Shown here: in pieces, positions 1-8,900 of the stretch
Layout of the letters: each line of letters starts with the position of its first letter
Numbering within the stretch: position 1 is the stretch's first letter
Assembly (NCBI GenBank): GCA_016779505.1
Contig: JADHNM010000023.1
Coordinates: forward strand, 1 to 16,604
DNA from: SAR86 cluster bacterium
GTDB taxonomy: Bacteria > Pseudomonadota > Gammaproteobacteria > Magnimaribacterales > D2472
Reading direction: 5' to 3'
Length of the DNA: 16,604 nucleotides
The notes under the pieces: model-generated
The model's input: only the letters and a program-made list of their open reading frames with translations
Told to the model about the DNA's origin: nothing
Database searches by the model: none
Position numbers and translations under genes: made by a program

Positions 1-1263
1 ATTGATGAAAGGGTAAATGAGCTAGCTCTAGGCAGAGATGGGCGACTGTCTGGAGAAAACATATTGAAATTACTTTCAAAAGAATTGCAATCCCTTGGAA
101 TCAATGTGGTAAATGTAGGCATAGTAACAAGCCCGCTTCTTTATTTTGCTGCAAAAAAACTGAACTCCAAATCAGGCGTTATGATAACTGGAAGTCATAA
201 TCCAAAAAATTATAATGGCTTTAAAGTTGTAATAAATGACATGCCAATCTCAGGGATTGAGATACTGCAGTTAATTTCAAATAAACCAAATTCTAAAGAC
301 ATTGGATCTGAAATTATTAAGAACGATTTAATGGATGAATATATTGAAGAGGTAATATCTCAAGCAACCAAGAACTCAAAAAAAATCAAGGTTGTTGTTG
401 ATTGTGGCAATGGTTCGGCTGGAGAAATTGGACCCAAATTAATGCGTGCACTTGGGCATGAAGTGGTGGAGTTATTTTGTGAAATTGATGGAAATTTTCC
501 CAATCATCATCCTGATCCAGGCAAAGTAGAAAATCTTCAAGACCTCATAAAAATTGTAAAAGCAGAAGAAGCAGATCTTGGCATTGCTTTTGATGGGGAT
601 GGGGACAGGTTGGGGGTAGTAAGTAATCTAGGCGAAATTATTTACCCGGATCAGCTTATGATGATATTCAGCAAAACAGTGTTGCAAAATAGCAAGGGTA
701 AAAAAATTATATTTGATGTGAAGTGCACCAATTTACTTGCCAAAATGATTACTGAGGCTGGCGGCATACCAATAATGTCTCCTACAGGACATTTTCATAT
801 TAAAAATGCCCTTAAAAAAACCAATGCACCACTTGCTGGGGAAATGAGCGGCCATATCTTTTTTAATGACAAATGGTATGGCTTCGATGACGGACATTAT
901 TCAGCTTTCAGGCTTATAGAAGTAATAAAAAACTCTACATCCTCTCTTTCAACAATTTTTGATCAATTGCCAAAAGCCTATTCGACACCTGAAATAAATA
1001 TAAATGTAGATGAAGATAAAAAATTCAAAATAGTTGAAGATTTTGTTTCGCAATCTGATTTTGGAGAAGGTGAAAAGATCACAATAGATGGCCTAAGAGT
1101 AAACTTTAATGATGGCTGGGGTTTACTTCGAGCCTCAAATACAACACCAAAGCTTGTTTTGAGGTTTGAAGCAAATTCTCCAGAGAGGCTAAATGAAATA
1201 CAAAATATATTCCTCAATCAATTAAAAAAAATTGATGAAACAATTAACATTGAGCTAAGCTAA
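1..1263 (+). CDS. algC: Phosphomannomutase/phosphoglucomutase (AlgC-like), 5' end outside window
   Basis: Interconverts hexose 1- and 6-phosphates for cell-envelope polysaccharide synthesis (cytoplasmic, alpha-D-phosphohexomutase family). The reading frame is open from base 1 (LGRDGRLSGENILK at the left edge), so the gene begins upstream; the TTG at 64 is not its start. Visible family motifs are the phosphoserine loop TGSHNP (Ser codon at 193), the Mg-binding loop DGDGDR (592-609), the sugar-specificity loop GEMSGH (838-855) and the C-terminal phosphate-binding segment RASNTTPKLVLRFE. About 420 residues are present of a family length near 460, so roughly 30-40 N-terminal residues are missing. 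The stop at 1261-1263 lies 4 bp before slmA, which suggests co-transcription. The family is certain. The substrate preference (mannose, glucose or both) cannot be read from sequence, so the symbol is by analogy with the Pseudomonas bifunctional enzyme. Confidence 0.93.
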   Translation: MDERVNELALGRDGRLSGENILKLLSKELQSLGINVVNVGIVTSPLLYFAAKKLNSKSGVMITGSHNPKNYNGFKVVINDMPISGIEILQLISNKPNSKDIGSEIIKNDLMDEYIEEVISQATKNSKKIKVVVDCGNGSAGEIGPKLMRALGHEVVELFCEIDGNFPNHHPDPGKVENLQDLIKIVKAEEADLGIAFDGDGDRLGVVSNLGEIIYPDQLMMIFSKTVLQNSKGKKIIFDVKCTNLLAKMITEAGGIPIMSPTGHFHIKNALKKTNAPLAGEMSGHIFFNDKWYGFDDGHYSAFRLIEVIKNSTSSLSTIFDQLPKAYSTPEININVDEDKKFKIVEDFVSQSDFGEGEKITIDGLRVNFNDGWGLLRASNTTPKLVLRFEANSPERLNEIQNIFLNQLKKIDETINIELS

Positions 1264-1267
1264 AGCT

Positions 1268-1840
1268 ATGTCAAAAGACAGAAAACAAATTATCCTTCAA
1301 AGCTTAGCAAAGCTTTTGGAGGAAAGAGATGCGACGAAGGTAACAACGGCAGTTCTTGCTGCTGAAAGTGGTGTAACTGAAGCTGCCCTTTATAGACATT
1401 TTCCTAGCAAAAGATCAATTTTTTTAGAACTGTTTACATTTTGCGATCAAACAATCTTCCAGAAAGTTGGAGAAATAAAAAACGATGCTGATATTGAGGC
1501 AGAAGAAAAAGTTAGGTTGATATTCTTTTTTTACGCAATATTTTTAGAAAAAAACAAAGGTTTTGCTCGAATTTTATCTCGCGAAGCATTGGGACCGAGT
1601 GAGCAAAATGTCATCGACTCCGTAAATCAGTTCTATGAAAGATTAGAGCTTGCAATTAAACAATTGCTCTCTACAAAGAAAGATTCCTTGCAATTAACTG
1701 CTGGTCAAAGCGCTCATCTGATTACCTCAATAATGGAAGGCATGATTTCTAGATTTATTAGAAATAAGTTTAAAGAAATTCCTAGCAGCTATATTGAAAA
1801 TTATTGGTTGTTCATTTCTAACAGCATTTTTAAAAGTTAG
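1268..1840 (+). CDS. slmA: Nucleoid occlusion factor SlmA (TetR family)
   Basis: TetR-type DNA-binding protein that, in the characterised family, binds chromosomal SlmA sites and blocks FtsZ ring assembly over the nucleoid. At 190 residues it has the usual length. The N-terminal helix-turn-helix (about residues 8-52) has the very conserved recognition segment VTEAALYRHFPSK, nearly identical to E. coli SlmA (VSEAALYRHFPSK). The body also matches the family, with a RIL segment near 'ARILSREAL', the QLFERIE-like 'QFYERLELAIKQLL' and the C-terminal 'EGMISRFIRNKFK'. The ATG sits 4 bp after the upstream stop without a clear Shine-Dalgarno, so translation is probably coupled to the mutase gene. algC-like and slmA genes lie close together near coaBC/dut in many gammaproteobacteria. 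It ends 2 bp from the convergent mrcA stop. Confidence 0.92.
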   Translation: MSKDRKQIILQSLAKLLEERDATKVTTAVLAAESGVTEAALYRHFPSKRSIFLELFTFCDQTIFQKVGEIKNDADIEAEEKVRLIFFFYAIFLEKNKGFARILSREALGPSEQNVIDSVNQFYERLELAIKQLLSTKKDSLQLTAGQSAHLITSIMEGMISRFIRNKFKEIPSSYIENYWLFISNSIFKS

Positions 1841-1842
1841 GT

Positions 1843-4272
1843 CTATTCATCTAAAAAAAGTTCAAAGTAAGAGTTTTTGCTTTTTTCATCAACTGGCCTG
1901 CCTGTCTCACGATCAACTCTCACATAAGACAAACCCTTTGGAATTTTCCAGTCTTCTTCAGGCAGATCTACCAATGCTGTTTTCATAAAATCAACCCAAG
2001 TAGGCAAAGCAATACTGGAACCAAATTCATTATCTCCCAAAGAGGAAAAATCATCAGTTCCAACCCAAACAGTTGTTACTAAATCATTATGAAAGCCAGA
2101 AAACCAAGTACTTATTGCGTCATTTGTTGTGCCCGTTTTTCCCGCAATATCACTTCTATTTAAAACTTGGACTTTTCTTCCATTGCTCCCTCTCGAAAGA
2201 GCCTCCCGCAATATATCTTTTGTAATAAAAGTTACTCTAGGATCAATTGGTGCCAAGGACTCCTTTTGGATGGGTGGTAACAAATAAAAAGGTTTGATTT
2301 CCTCTGTTAAGTTAGTTTGAAACCATGGAAAACCATCAATATTTTTTTTCTTATTTTTCATTTGAGGATTTTGAAAAATAGTTTTTCCATTTCTATCTAC
2401 TACCCTTTCTATAAAGAATAAATCTTTAGAATCATCAGCGTTAACCATAATACTGTATGCTCGAACCATCTCAGCCGGAGAAAAGCTTGATGATCCAAGT
2501 GCCAAAGACAAATCTGGAGCTAATCTGGACTTAGGAAATCCAAATCTTGATAGATAGTTTTGAGTCTGCGTAATCCCCATTTCTCTCAACAACTTAATAG
2601 AAACTAAATTCACTGACTGAACTAGGGCTTCCCTGAGCCTAATGGGCCCATAAAATTTACCAGTATAATTTTCAGGTCTCCAGCTACTCTCCAAATTTGA
2701 GTCTTCAAAAATAATAGGAGCATCATTTATTTTGTCAGATGCCTTGTAACCATTCGCAAAAGCAGAGGCATATATAAATGGCTTAAAGCTTGACCCAGCT
2801 TGAGGATATGATTGTTTCACCCTATCGAAATTACTTTTTGAGAAATTCAATCCACCGATATAAGTCTTAATGGCCCCATTAGAAGGATTTGTAGAAATAA
2901 ATGCCACTTCGGCATCGGGGACTTGATCAAGATAATAATTTCCATTTAACTCAGACAGATATATTAAATCTCCTAAACGAAGAATGTCATAGAAGTTTTG
3001 AGGCCGAGGCCCTAATTTATTAATATCTATTCTTGACCTAGCCCACTCATAAACATCATCCCAAAATAAACTCTCTAATTGAAAAGAATTATTTAGATAT
3101 ATGATTCTGTCTGGTTTTACATCCATGACGATTCCGACTGAATGTCTATCTGAATTGGCAAACTCTTCAAAAAAATCTCTGATTACAGATATGTTTAGCT
3201 GCCTCATGCCTAGCTCATCAAGGGTATTTGAATCTTGATATAAAATATCTAAGTTTCCATCTTGCAATTCTTTAAAAATAAAGTCAGGAATTTTTGATAA
3301 AAGATTCGCAGGCTCCCTCCAGCCATGACGTTTATCATATGCATATAAATTATTTGCAGCACTATCAAGAGCTGCCTGCTGAAGTGAGGAATCTATTGTA
3401 GTGAAAACTGATAAGCCATCTTTGTATACCGATAAGCCATATCTTTCGATCATCGCTTGTCTAGCGATTTCAGCAATGTGTCGTCCATCCAATGAAAAGC
3501 TTGAATCTAATTGAGTTAAGTTAATGGGCTCAGCCTTCGCAAGCAAGAACTGGGCTTTACCAATATATCCAAGCTTATACATTCTTCCCAAAATCCAGTT
3601 ACGTCTAATAATTGATCTATCGGGAGAGCGAATAGGGTTAATTCTCGAAGGAAGCTGAGCTGATGATGCAATTAATGCAGATTCAGCAAGAGTTAGCTCA
3701 TTAATAGATTTAGAAAAATATTTATTTGCTGCAGCCTCTACACCATATGATCGATTGCCTAAAAAAATAGTATTGAGATAGAGAGCAAAAATTTCTTCTT
3801 TACTTGCAGAGCTTTCTAACTCAAAGGCGAGATAGATTTCTTTAATTTTTCGAATGATTTTTTGATCACGAGATAGCAGGTATCCTCTAACAACCTGCAT
3901 TGTAATTGTACCCCCGCCACTCACAATTTCACCCGATTGAACCATTTGGTAGGCTGCTCTGACAAGAGAAGTTAGCCTTACACCGCTATGTTCGAAAAAT
4001 TGATCATCTTCAGCGGCTAAAAATGCATTTTTTAGATTTTGTGGAATCTCCTTATATTCAATAGTTCTTCTTTTCTGATCCCCAAACTCACCAATTAAGA
4101 CACCATCAGACGTATAAACTTTTAAAGGTATTTGCAATACATCTTCATCAACTAAATTAATTTCTGGGAGACTGGGCTTTATAAAGAGATATCCAGCTCC
4201 AATAGTAAATATTGATACAAGAGTGCCTATTAATGTGGCTAATAATGCCCAATTTATTAATCTAACAAACAT
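1843..4272 (-). CDS. mrcA: Penicillin-binding protein 1A (bifunctional transglycosylase/transpeptidase)
   Basis: Class A PBP that polymerises and cross-links peptidoglycan; inner-membrane anchored with a periplasmic body. One N-terminal membrane segment covers about residues 8-31. The GT51 domain has motif 1 EDDQFFEHSGV (catalytic Glu88), motif 2 GGGTITMQ (119-126) and RKIKE (141-145). An OB-like insert typical of PBP1A separates it from the transpeptidase, whose three motifs are all present: SSFK with nucleophile Ser494, SVN at 553-555 and KTGTT at 712-716. The length (809) fits the family (E. coli 850). Motif 2 has Gly where most relatives have Ser (GGSTIT or GASTIT). The gene is divergent from aroK. 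In Pseudomonas ponA is followed divergently by pilMNOPQ and then aroK; here the pilus genes are absent. Also called ponA. Confidence 0.95.
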   Translation of the reverse strand: MFVRLINWALLATLIGTLVSIFTIGAGYLFIKPSLPEINLVDEDVLQIPLKVYTSDGVLIGEFGDQKRRTIEYKEIPQNLKNAFLAAEDDQFFEHSGVRLTSLVRAAYQMVQSGEIVSGGGTITMQVVRGYLLSRDQKIIRKIKEIYLAFELESSASKEEIFALYLNTIFLGNRSYGVEAAANKYFSKSINELTLAESALIASSAQLPSRINPIRSPDRSIIRRNWILGRMYKLGYIGKAQFLLAKAEPINLTQLDSSFSLDGRHIAEIARQAMIERYGLSVYKDGLSVFTTIDSSLQQAALDSAANNLYAYDKRHGWREPANLLSKIPDFIFKELQDGNLDILYQDSNTLDELGMRQLNISVIRDFFEEFANSDRHSVGIVMDVKPDRIIYLNNSFQLESLFWDDVYEWARSRIDINKLGPRPQNFYDILRLGDLIYLSELNGNYYLDQVPDAEVAFISTNPSNGAIKTYIGGLNFSKSNFDRVKQSYPQAGSSFKPFIYASAFANGYKASDKINDAPIIFEDSNLESSWRPENYTGKFYGPIRLREALVQSVNLVSIKLLREMGITQTQNYLSRFGFPKSRLAPDLSLALGSSSFSPAEMVRAYSIMVNADDSKDLFFIERVVDRNGKTIFQNPQMKNKKKNIDGFPWFQTNLTEEIKPFYLLPPIQKESLAPIDPRVTFITKDILREALSRGSNGRKVQVLNRSDIAGKTGTTNDAISTWFSGFHNDLVTTVWVGTDDFSSLGDNEFGSSIALPTWVDFMKTALVDLPEEDWKIPKGLSYVRVDRETGRPVDEKSKNSYFELFLDE

Positions 4273-4381
4273 ACAAATTAAATAATTATGTTTTTAATGT
4301 TAACGCTCAAATATTTTGATACATGAATTAGAATTATTTTACTCCTATAAATGATAGAATCAGCAACTTAAAAAACGAAGT
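4273..4381. promoter_or_regulatory. Divergent mrcA/aroK intergenic region
   Basis: This 109-bp AT-rich spacer must hold promoters for both mrcA (-) and aroK-aroB (+). On the minus strand CATAAT (4290-4285) is a good -10 candidate about 12 nt before the mrcA ATG. On the plus strand TATAAA (4346-4351) could be the -10 for aroK, but it has no convincing -35 at standard spacing, and TTGATA at 4316-4321 is too far away. There is no strong Shine-Dalgarno before either gene. The individual boxes are weak calls; that promoters exist here follows from the divergent layout. Confidence 0.35.
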
Positions 4382-4891
4382 ATGAATATTTTTATTGTTG
4401 GTCCTATGGGCTCTGGAAAAACCACTGTTGGGAAGATCGTGGCTGGAGAGCTATTTTTAGATTTCCATGATACTGATGCAAAGATTGAAGAAAGCACTGG
4501 CGTTACAATAGATTGGATTTTTGATATTGAGGGCGAAGCTGGTTTTAGAAAACGTGAAACCGCCACATTAAAAGAAATGGTTGCACTAAATTCAATTGTT
4601 CTGGCGACCGGTGGTGGTATTGTCATTGAAGATGAAAATAGAGAGCTGCTAGCATCAAGAGGTACTGTTTTTTATCTTCATACTCCTTTAAAAGTCCAGA
4701 TTGAAAGAACAGCCAAAGATAAAGATAGGCCATTGTTAAAAGATCAAGATCCTGCAAAAGTTCTAGCAGATCTTCAAAAGTCAAGACAGTCTTTATATGA
4801 AGAAGTGTCTGATCATATAATTGATACTGAGAATAAAAGTGGCTCAGAGGTTGCAAACGAAATAGTTAAACTCGTTAAAAATTATGGCTAA
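4382..4891 (+). CDS. aroK: Shikimate kinase
   Basis: Phosphorylates shikimate at the 3-hydroxyl with ATP, step five of chorismate synthesis (cytoplasm). It has the P-loop GPMGSGKTT (residues 7-15), the shikimate-binding Asp in DTDAKIE (residues 30-36), FRKRE with the substrate-binding Arg (55-59), the GGG loop in ATGGGIV (75-81) and the lid arginine in DRPLL (115-119). At 169 residues it is the standard size. Its last 8 bases overlap aroB (ATGGCTAA), so the two are translationally coupled in the classical aroK-aroB operon. The Shine-Dalgarno (around CGAAG) is weak. Distinguishing aroK from aroL rests on the context with aroB. Confidence 0.95.
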   Translation: MNIFIVGPMGSGKTTVGKIVAGELFLDFHDTDAKIEESTGVTIDWIFDIEGEAGFRKRETATLKEMVALNSIVLATGGGIVIEDENRELLASRGTVFYLHTPLKVQIERTAKDKDRPLLKDQDPAKVLADLQKSRQSLYEEVSDHIIDTENKSGSEVANEIVKLVKNYG

Positions 4892-5957
4892 AGAACTCTT
4901 TGCAGGTCAAAGAAAAAATAAGTACAAAATTCTAATAAGCAAAGAAGCTATCTCAAGGAAAAATATTGCTCCTCTGCTTAAAGAGCATAAAAAAACACTC
5001 ATTATTTCAGATGATGGAGTGCCTCAAAAGATAGTCAAAAAAGTTACAGCTGCTTGCAAACCATCAACCAAAGTTTTTGAGATTATTTTGCAGCAAGGAG
5101 AAAAAGCGAAATCTATTCAAAACTTTCAGAAAATATTAAATTTTTTAGCAGAGAGTAATTTTGACAGGACAGATTTAATCATTGCCGTCGGTGGTGGCGT
5201 GGTTGGGGATATCTCTGGCTATGTTGCTAGCTCTTACTTGAGGGGCATTCCATTTATACAAATACCTACCACACTTCTCGCTCAGGTAGATTCTTCTGTC
5301 GGGGGGAAGACCGCAATCAATATATCAGCAGGCAAAAATCTTGTTGGAGCATTTTATAACCCTAAAGGTGTCATCATTGATACATCCGTGCTGAAAACAC
5401 TATCAAATCGAGAGTTTAAGGCTGGTTTAGCTGAGGTAATAAAATACGCCTTGATTAAAAATAAATCTCTATTTTCATTGCTGAAAAGACATCCTAAGGA
5501 GATTTTATTAATGCATCATAAGATTATTGAAGAAATAATTTTTGCATCGATTCATACTAAGGCCCAAATTGTGACACAGGATGAGAAGGAAAATGGCATT
5601 CGTGCGATTTTGAATTTTGGTCATACTTTTGGTCATGCCATTGAAGCGCATGGGAAATATAAAAAAATCCTGCACGGAGAGGCTGTGGCAAAAGGAATGA
5701 AAATTGCTTCTAAAATTTCTTATTTAGAGAGCCTTATTTCTGAAAAAGATCACAAAAAAGTTATTGCGTTATTAGAAATGTTTGAATTTGATCTATCTCT
5801 TAATCAATACAATTATGAAGAACTAAAACCATATATTCTTAGAGATAAAAAAATTAAAGCGGGTAGATTGAATCTAGTTCTGCTAAATCAATTATCGAAT
5901 GCAACAGTGACGAGTGCATTTGATACAAAAAATCTTAAAAAAGCGATGCAGGATTAA
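4884..5957 (+). CDS. aroB: 3-dehydroquinate synthase
   Basis: Converts DAHP to 3-dehydroquinate, the second step of the shikimate pathway; NAD- and metal-dependent. The nucleotide-binding segment GGGVVGDISGYVASSYLRG spans residues 103-121, followed by IPTTLLAQVDSSVGGKTAIN (127-146). The metal ligands are predicted as Glu184 (GLAEVIKYALI), His247 (NFGHTFGHAIE) and His264 (LHGEAV). At 357 residues it has the family length. The ATG lies inside the aroK stop region. The stop at 5955-5957 is one base from the stop of the convergent gltB; in Pseudomonas-type genomes gltB runs in the same direction as aroB. Confidence 0.96.
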   Translation: MAKELFAGQRKNKYKILISKEAISRKNIAPLLKEHKKTLIISDDGVPQKIVKKVTAACKPSTKVFEIILQQGEKAKSIQNFQKILNFLAESNFDRTDLIIAVGGGVVGDISGYVASSYLRGIPFIQIPTTLLAQVDSSVGGKTAINISAGKNLVGAFYNPKGVIIDTSVLKTLSNREFKAGLAEVIKYALIKNKSLFSLLKRHPKEILLMHHKIIEEIIFASIHTKAQIVTQDEKENGIRAILNFGHTFGHAIEAHGKYKKILHGEAVAKGMKIASKISYLESLISEKDHKKVIALLEMFEFDLSLNQYNYEELKPYILRDKKIKAGRLNLVLLNQLSNATVTSAFDTKNLKKAMQD

Positions 5958-5958
5958 A

Positions 5959-8900
5959 CTAAGCAGCGTTAGCTGTGGTTGCTTTTAACAAATCTTGAAT
6001 ATTCAAAGCGGCAGGTGAGACCAGCCAGAATGAGGGCTCATACCTGTCGAACTCATCTAATATTACTTTTGCTCTTTCGCTTTTAGTTTCTTTGATATGA
6101 CGCGCAATGATTTGCTTTAAAAATTTCCTGTGAGATTCCATTTCTTCACTAACAATTCTGTCCAAATTAACAAGACTACGATTGCATTGATCAAAAAATC
6201 TTCTGTTGGTATCTAAAACATATGCAAAACCGCCTGTCATGCCGGCTCCAAAATTTGCGCCCACATTACCCAAAACAGTCACATGTCCACCTGTCATGTA
6301 TTCACAACAATGATCTCCTGCGCCTTCAATTACAGCGGATGCTCCAGAATTTCTTACAGCGAATCTTTCGCCAACACACCCTCCAACATAAAGCTCACCC
6401 CCTGTTGCACCATATAGTGCAGTGTTACCTACCAAAACAGTTGGAGAGTCTTGAGAAGCATATTCAGCAGAGCTTGAGATTACTATCTTGCCGCCATTCA
6501 TGCCTTTGCCTACATAATCATTTGCGTCACCATTTAATTTTAAATTGAGGCCTGCTGCATTCCATACACCAAAACTTTGGCCCGCAGACCCCTTAAAATT
6601 CAGAGTTTGCTTTTGCTTTAATCCCTCTTCACCATACAAAGATGCAATCAAACCTGAGGCTTGAGCACCAACAGACCTATCACGATTAGAAATGTCATAA
6701 TAAAAATCCGATGAATGGTCATTGGCAATTGAAGATTTTATATCTTGTAGAATCTTTGAGTTTAAATTCCCCTTATCCCAAGGATCATTTGATGGAGTAT
6801 TGCAGTAATGCGGAGCATTTGATTTTTTGTCAGAAAATAAAATTGGGGATAAATCAATATTTGCTGTTGAAATATTGTCCTGAGTAATATCTTTTAAATA
6901 CTGAGTTTGACCAATAATGGATTCAAGGTTACGAACTCCTAATCTAGCTAAAATTTCTTGCACCTCATTAGCAATAAATGTGAAGTAATTTATAACTCTC
7001 TCTTTTTCGCCAATAAAGTGATGATCAATGATATCTCTTCTTTGAGTTGCGACGCCTGTAGCACAATTGTTGAGATGGCAAATTCTCAAGTATTTACAGC
7101 CCATTGCAATCATTGGACCCGTCCCAAAACCGAATGATTCTGCACCAAGAATTGCTGCTTTGACTACATCTAAACCAGTCTTCAGACCGCCATCAGCTTG
7201 CAATCTAACTTTATGTCGGAGATTGCTCGCTCTCAAAGCTTGATGAGCCTCGGATAAACCAAGCTCCCAAGGAGAGCCTGCGTAGCGAATAGAAGACAGG
7301 GGACTTGCGCCTGTTCCACCATCATGACCAGAAATAGTTATTAAATCTGCATATGCCTTTGCAACACCGGCTGCGATTGTTCCTACTCCAGGCTCAGACA
7401 CTAATTTGACTGAAACCAATGCTTTTGAATTTACTTGCTTGAGATCAAAGATTAGTTGAGCTAAGTCCTCAATTGAATAAATATCATGATGAGGTGGAGG
7501 AGAAATCAAAGTAATTCCAGGAGTTGAGTATCTCAGCTTTGCAATTAATGAATTGACTTTGCCGCCAGGAAGTTGCCCGCCCTCGCCTGGTTTAGCACCC
7601 TGGGCTATTTTGATCTGCAAAACCTCTGCGTTTACTAAGTACTCAGGCGTTACACCAAAGCGACCAGAAGCAACTTGTTTTATTTTTGACATCTTAGAAG
7701 TGCCATATCTCTCTTTTGCTTCTCCGCCCTCTCCAGAATTTGATCTTGCTCCCATGCTATTCATTGCTTCGGCCAATGTTTCATGAGCGTCTGGAGATAG
7801 TGCGCCAAGGCTCATCCCTGCTGAATCAAACTTTTTTAACAAATGCTTTGTGTTTTCAAGCTGAACCTTTTTGGGTTTTACTGGAAATTTAACCTCCATC
7901 AGATCTCTTAGCATTGCAGGCTTCCTGAGATTAACAAGATCTGCATACTCTTGATATGTTTTGCTGGATCCAGTGCTCACGGCTTCTTGGAGTTTTTTTA
8001 CAACCTCAGGGTTATAGGTATGATATTCGCCACCATGGACAAATTTTAATAGTCCCCCAAGGCCAATTTCACTTACATTGGAATTTGCATAATTATTTAA
8101 AGATCGCATTTCTTCATCCAAATCTTTGAAAGTTTTTCCTCCCACTCTGCTCGCTGTATTGGTAAAAGATAAATCGACTATATCTGAGCCTAAGCCAACA
8201 ATCTCATGTAATTGAGAACCCCTATAACTTGAAATAGTCGAGATACCAATTTTTGAGATAATTTTTAAAAGTCCTTTATTAATACCTTTGCGATATTTAG
8301 CACAATTAGCGGTTGGACTGCCTTTCAGCTCATTCCGATAGGTTAAATCTAGGATTGTTTGAAAAGCCAGCCAAGGAAAAACAGCAGTGGCTCCAAAACT
8401 AAGCAAACATGCAATCTGATGGGTGTCTCTTGCTGAGGCAGAGCTTACTATCAAATTAGCATCTGATCTAAGGCCTAACCTAACCAACTCTTGGTGTATG
8501 CAGCCAACTGCAAGCAATGCATTAATTGATAGCTTATTTCTATCTGGCAATTTTTCATTTAAGTGAATAATCACCTCTCCCTTTCGCACAGCAGCAACCA
8601 CTTTTTTAGTTAATGCATTCAAAGCATCCTTGAGATTTGATTTCGATGAATACTGCAGATCAAAATTTTTGGAAGAAAAATAAGGATTTTTTAATAACGC
8701 TGCAAGCTTTTTGTGTGAAAGAACAGGAGAAGTGCTGACAATTCTTTTAGCATGATCTTTTGATTCCTCAAAAATATTTAACTCAGGCCCAAAGCATGCC
8801 TCTAGAGACATGACGCTCGATTCTCTTAGGGAATCAATCGGTGGATTTGTTACCTGAGCAAATTGTTGCCTGAAGTAATCATAGATAGACCTTGGCATTG

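Noticed and set aside
1864..1886. Hairpin AAAGTAA/TTGCTTT plus T-run after slmA as a terminator
   Set aside because: The stem has one G-C pair, one wobble and otherwise A-T pairs, too weak to call.
1794..1988. Plus-strand frame across the slmA/mrcA junction
   Set aside because: It overlaps two clear genes in other frames and has no recognisable content; treated as a shadow.
6222..6548. Plus-strand 108-residue frame opposite gltB
   Set aside because: His/Leu/Gln-rich, low-information translation antisense to the conserved GXGXG region of GltB; a shadow.
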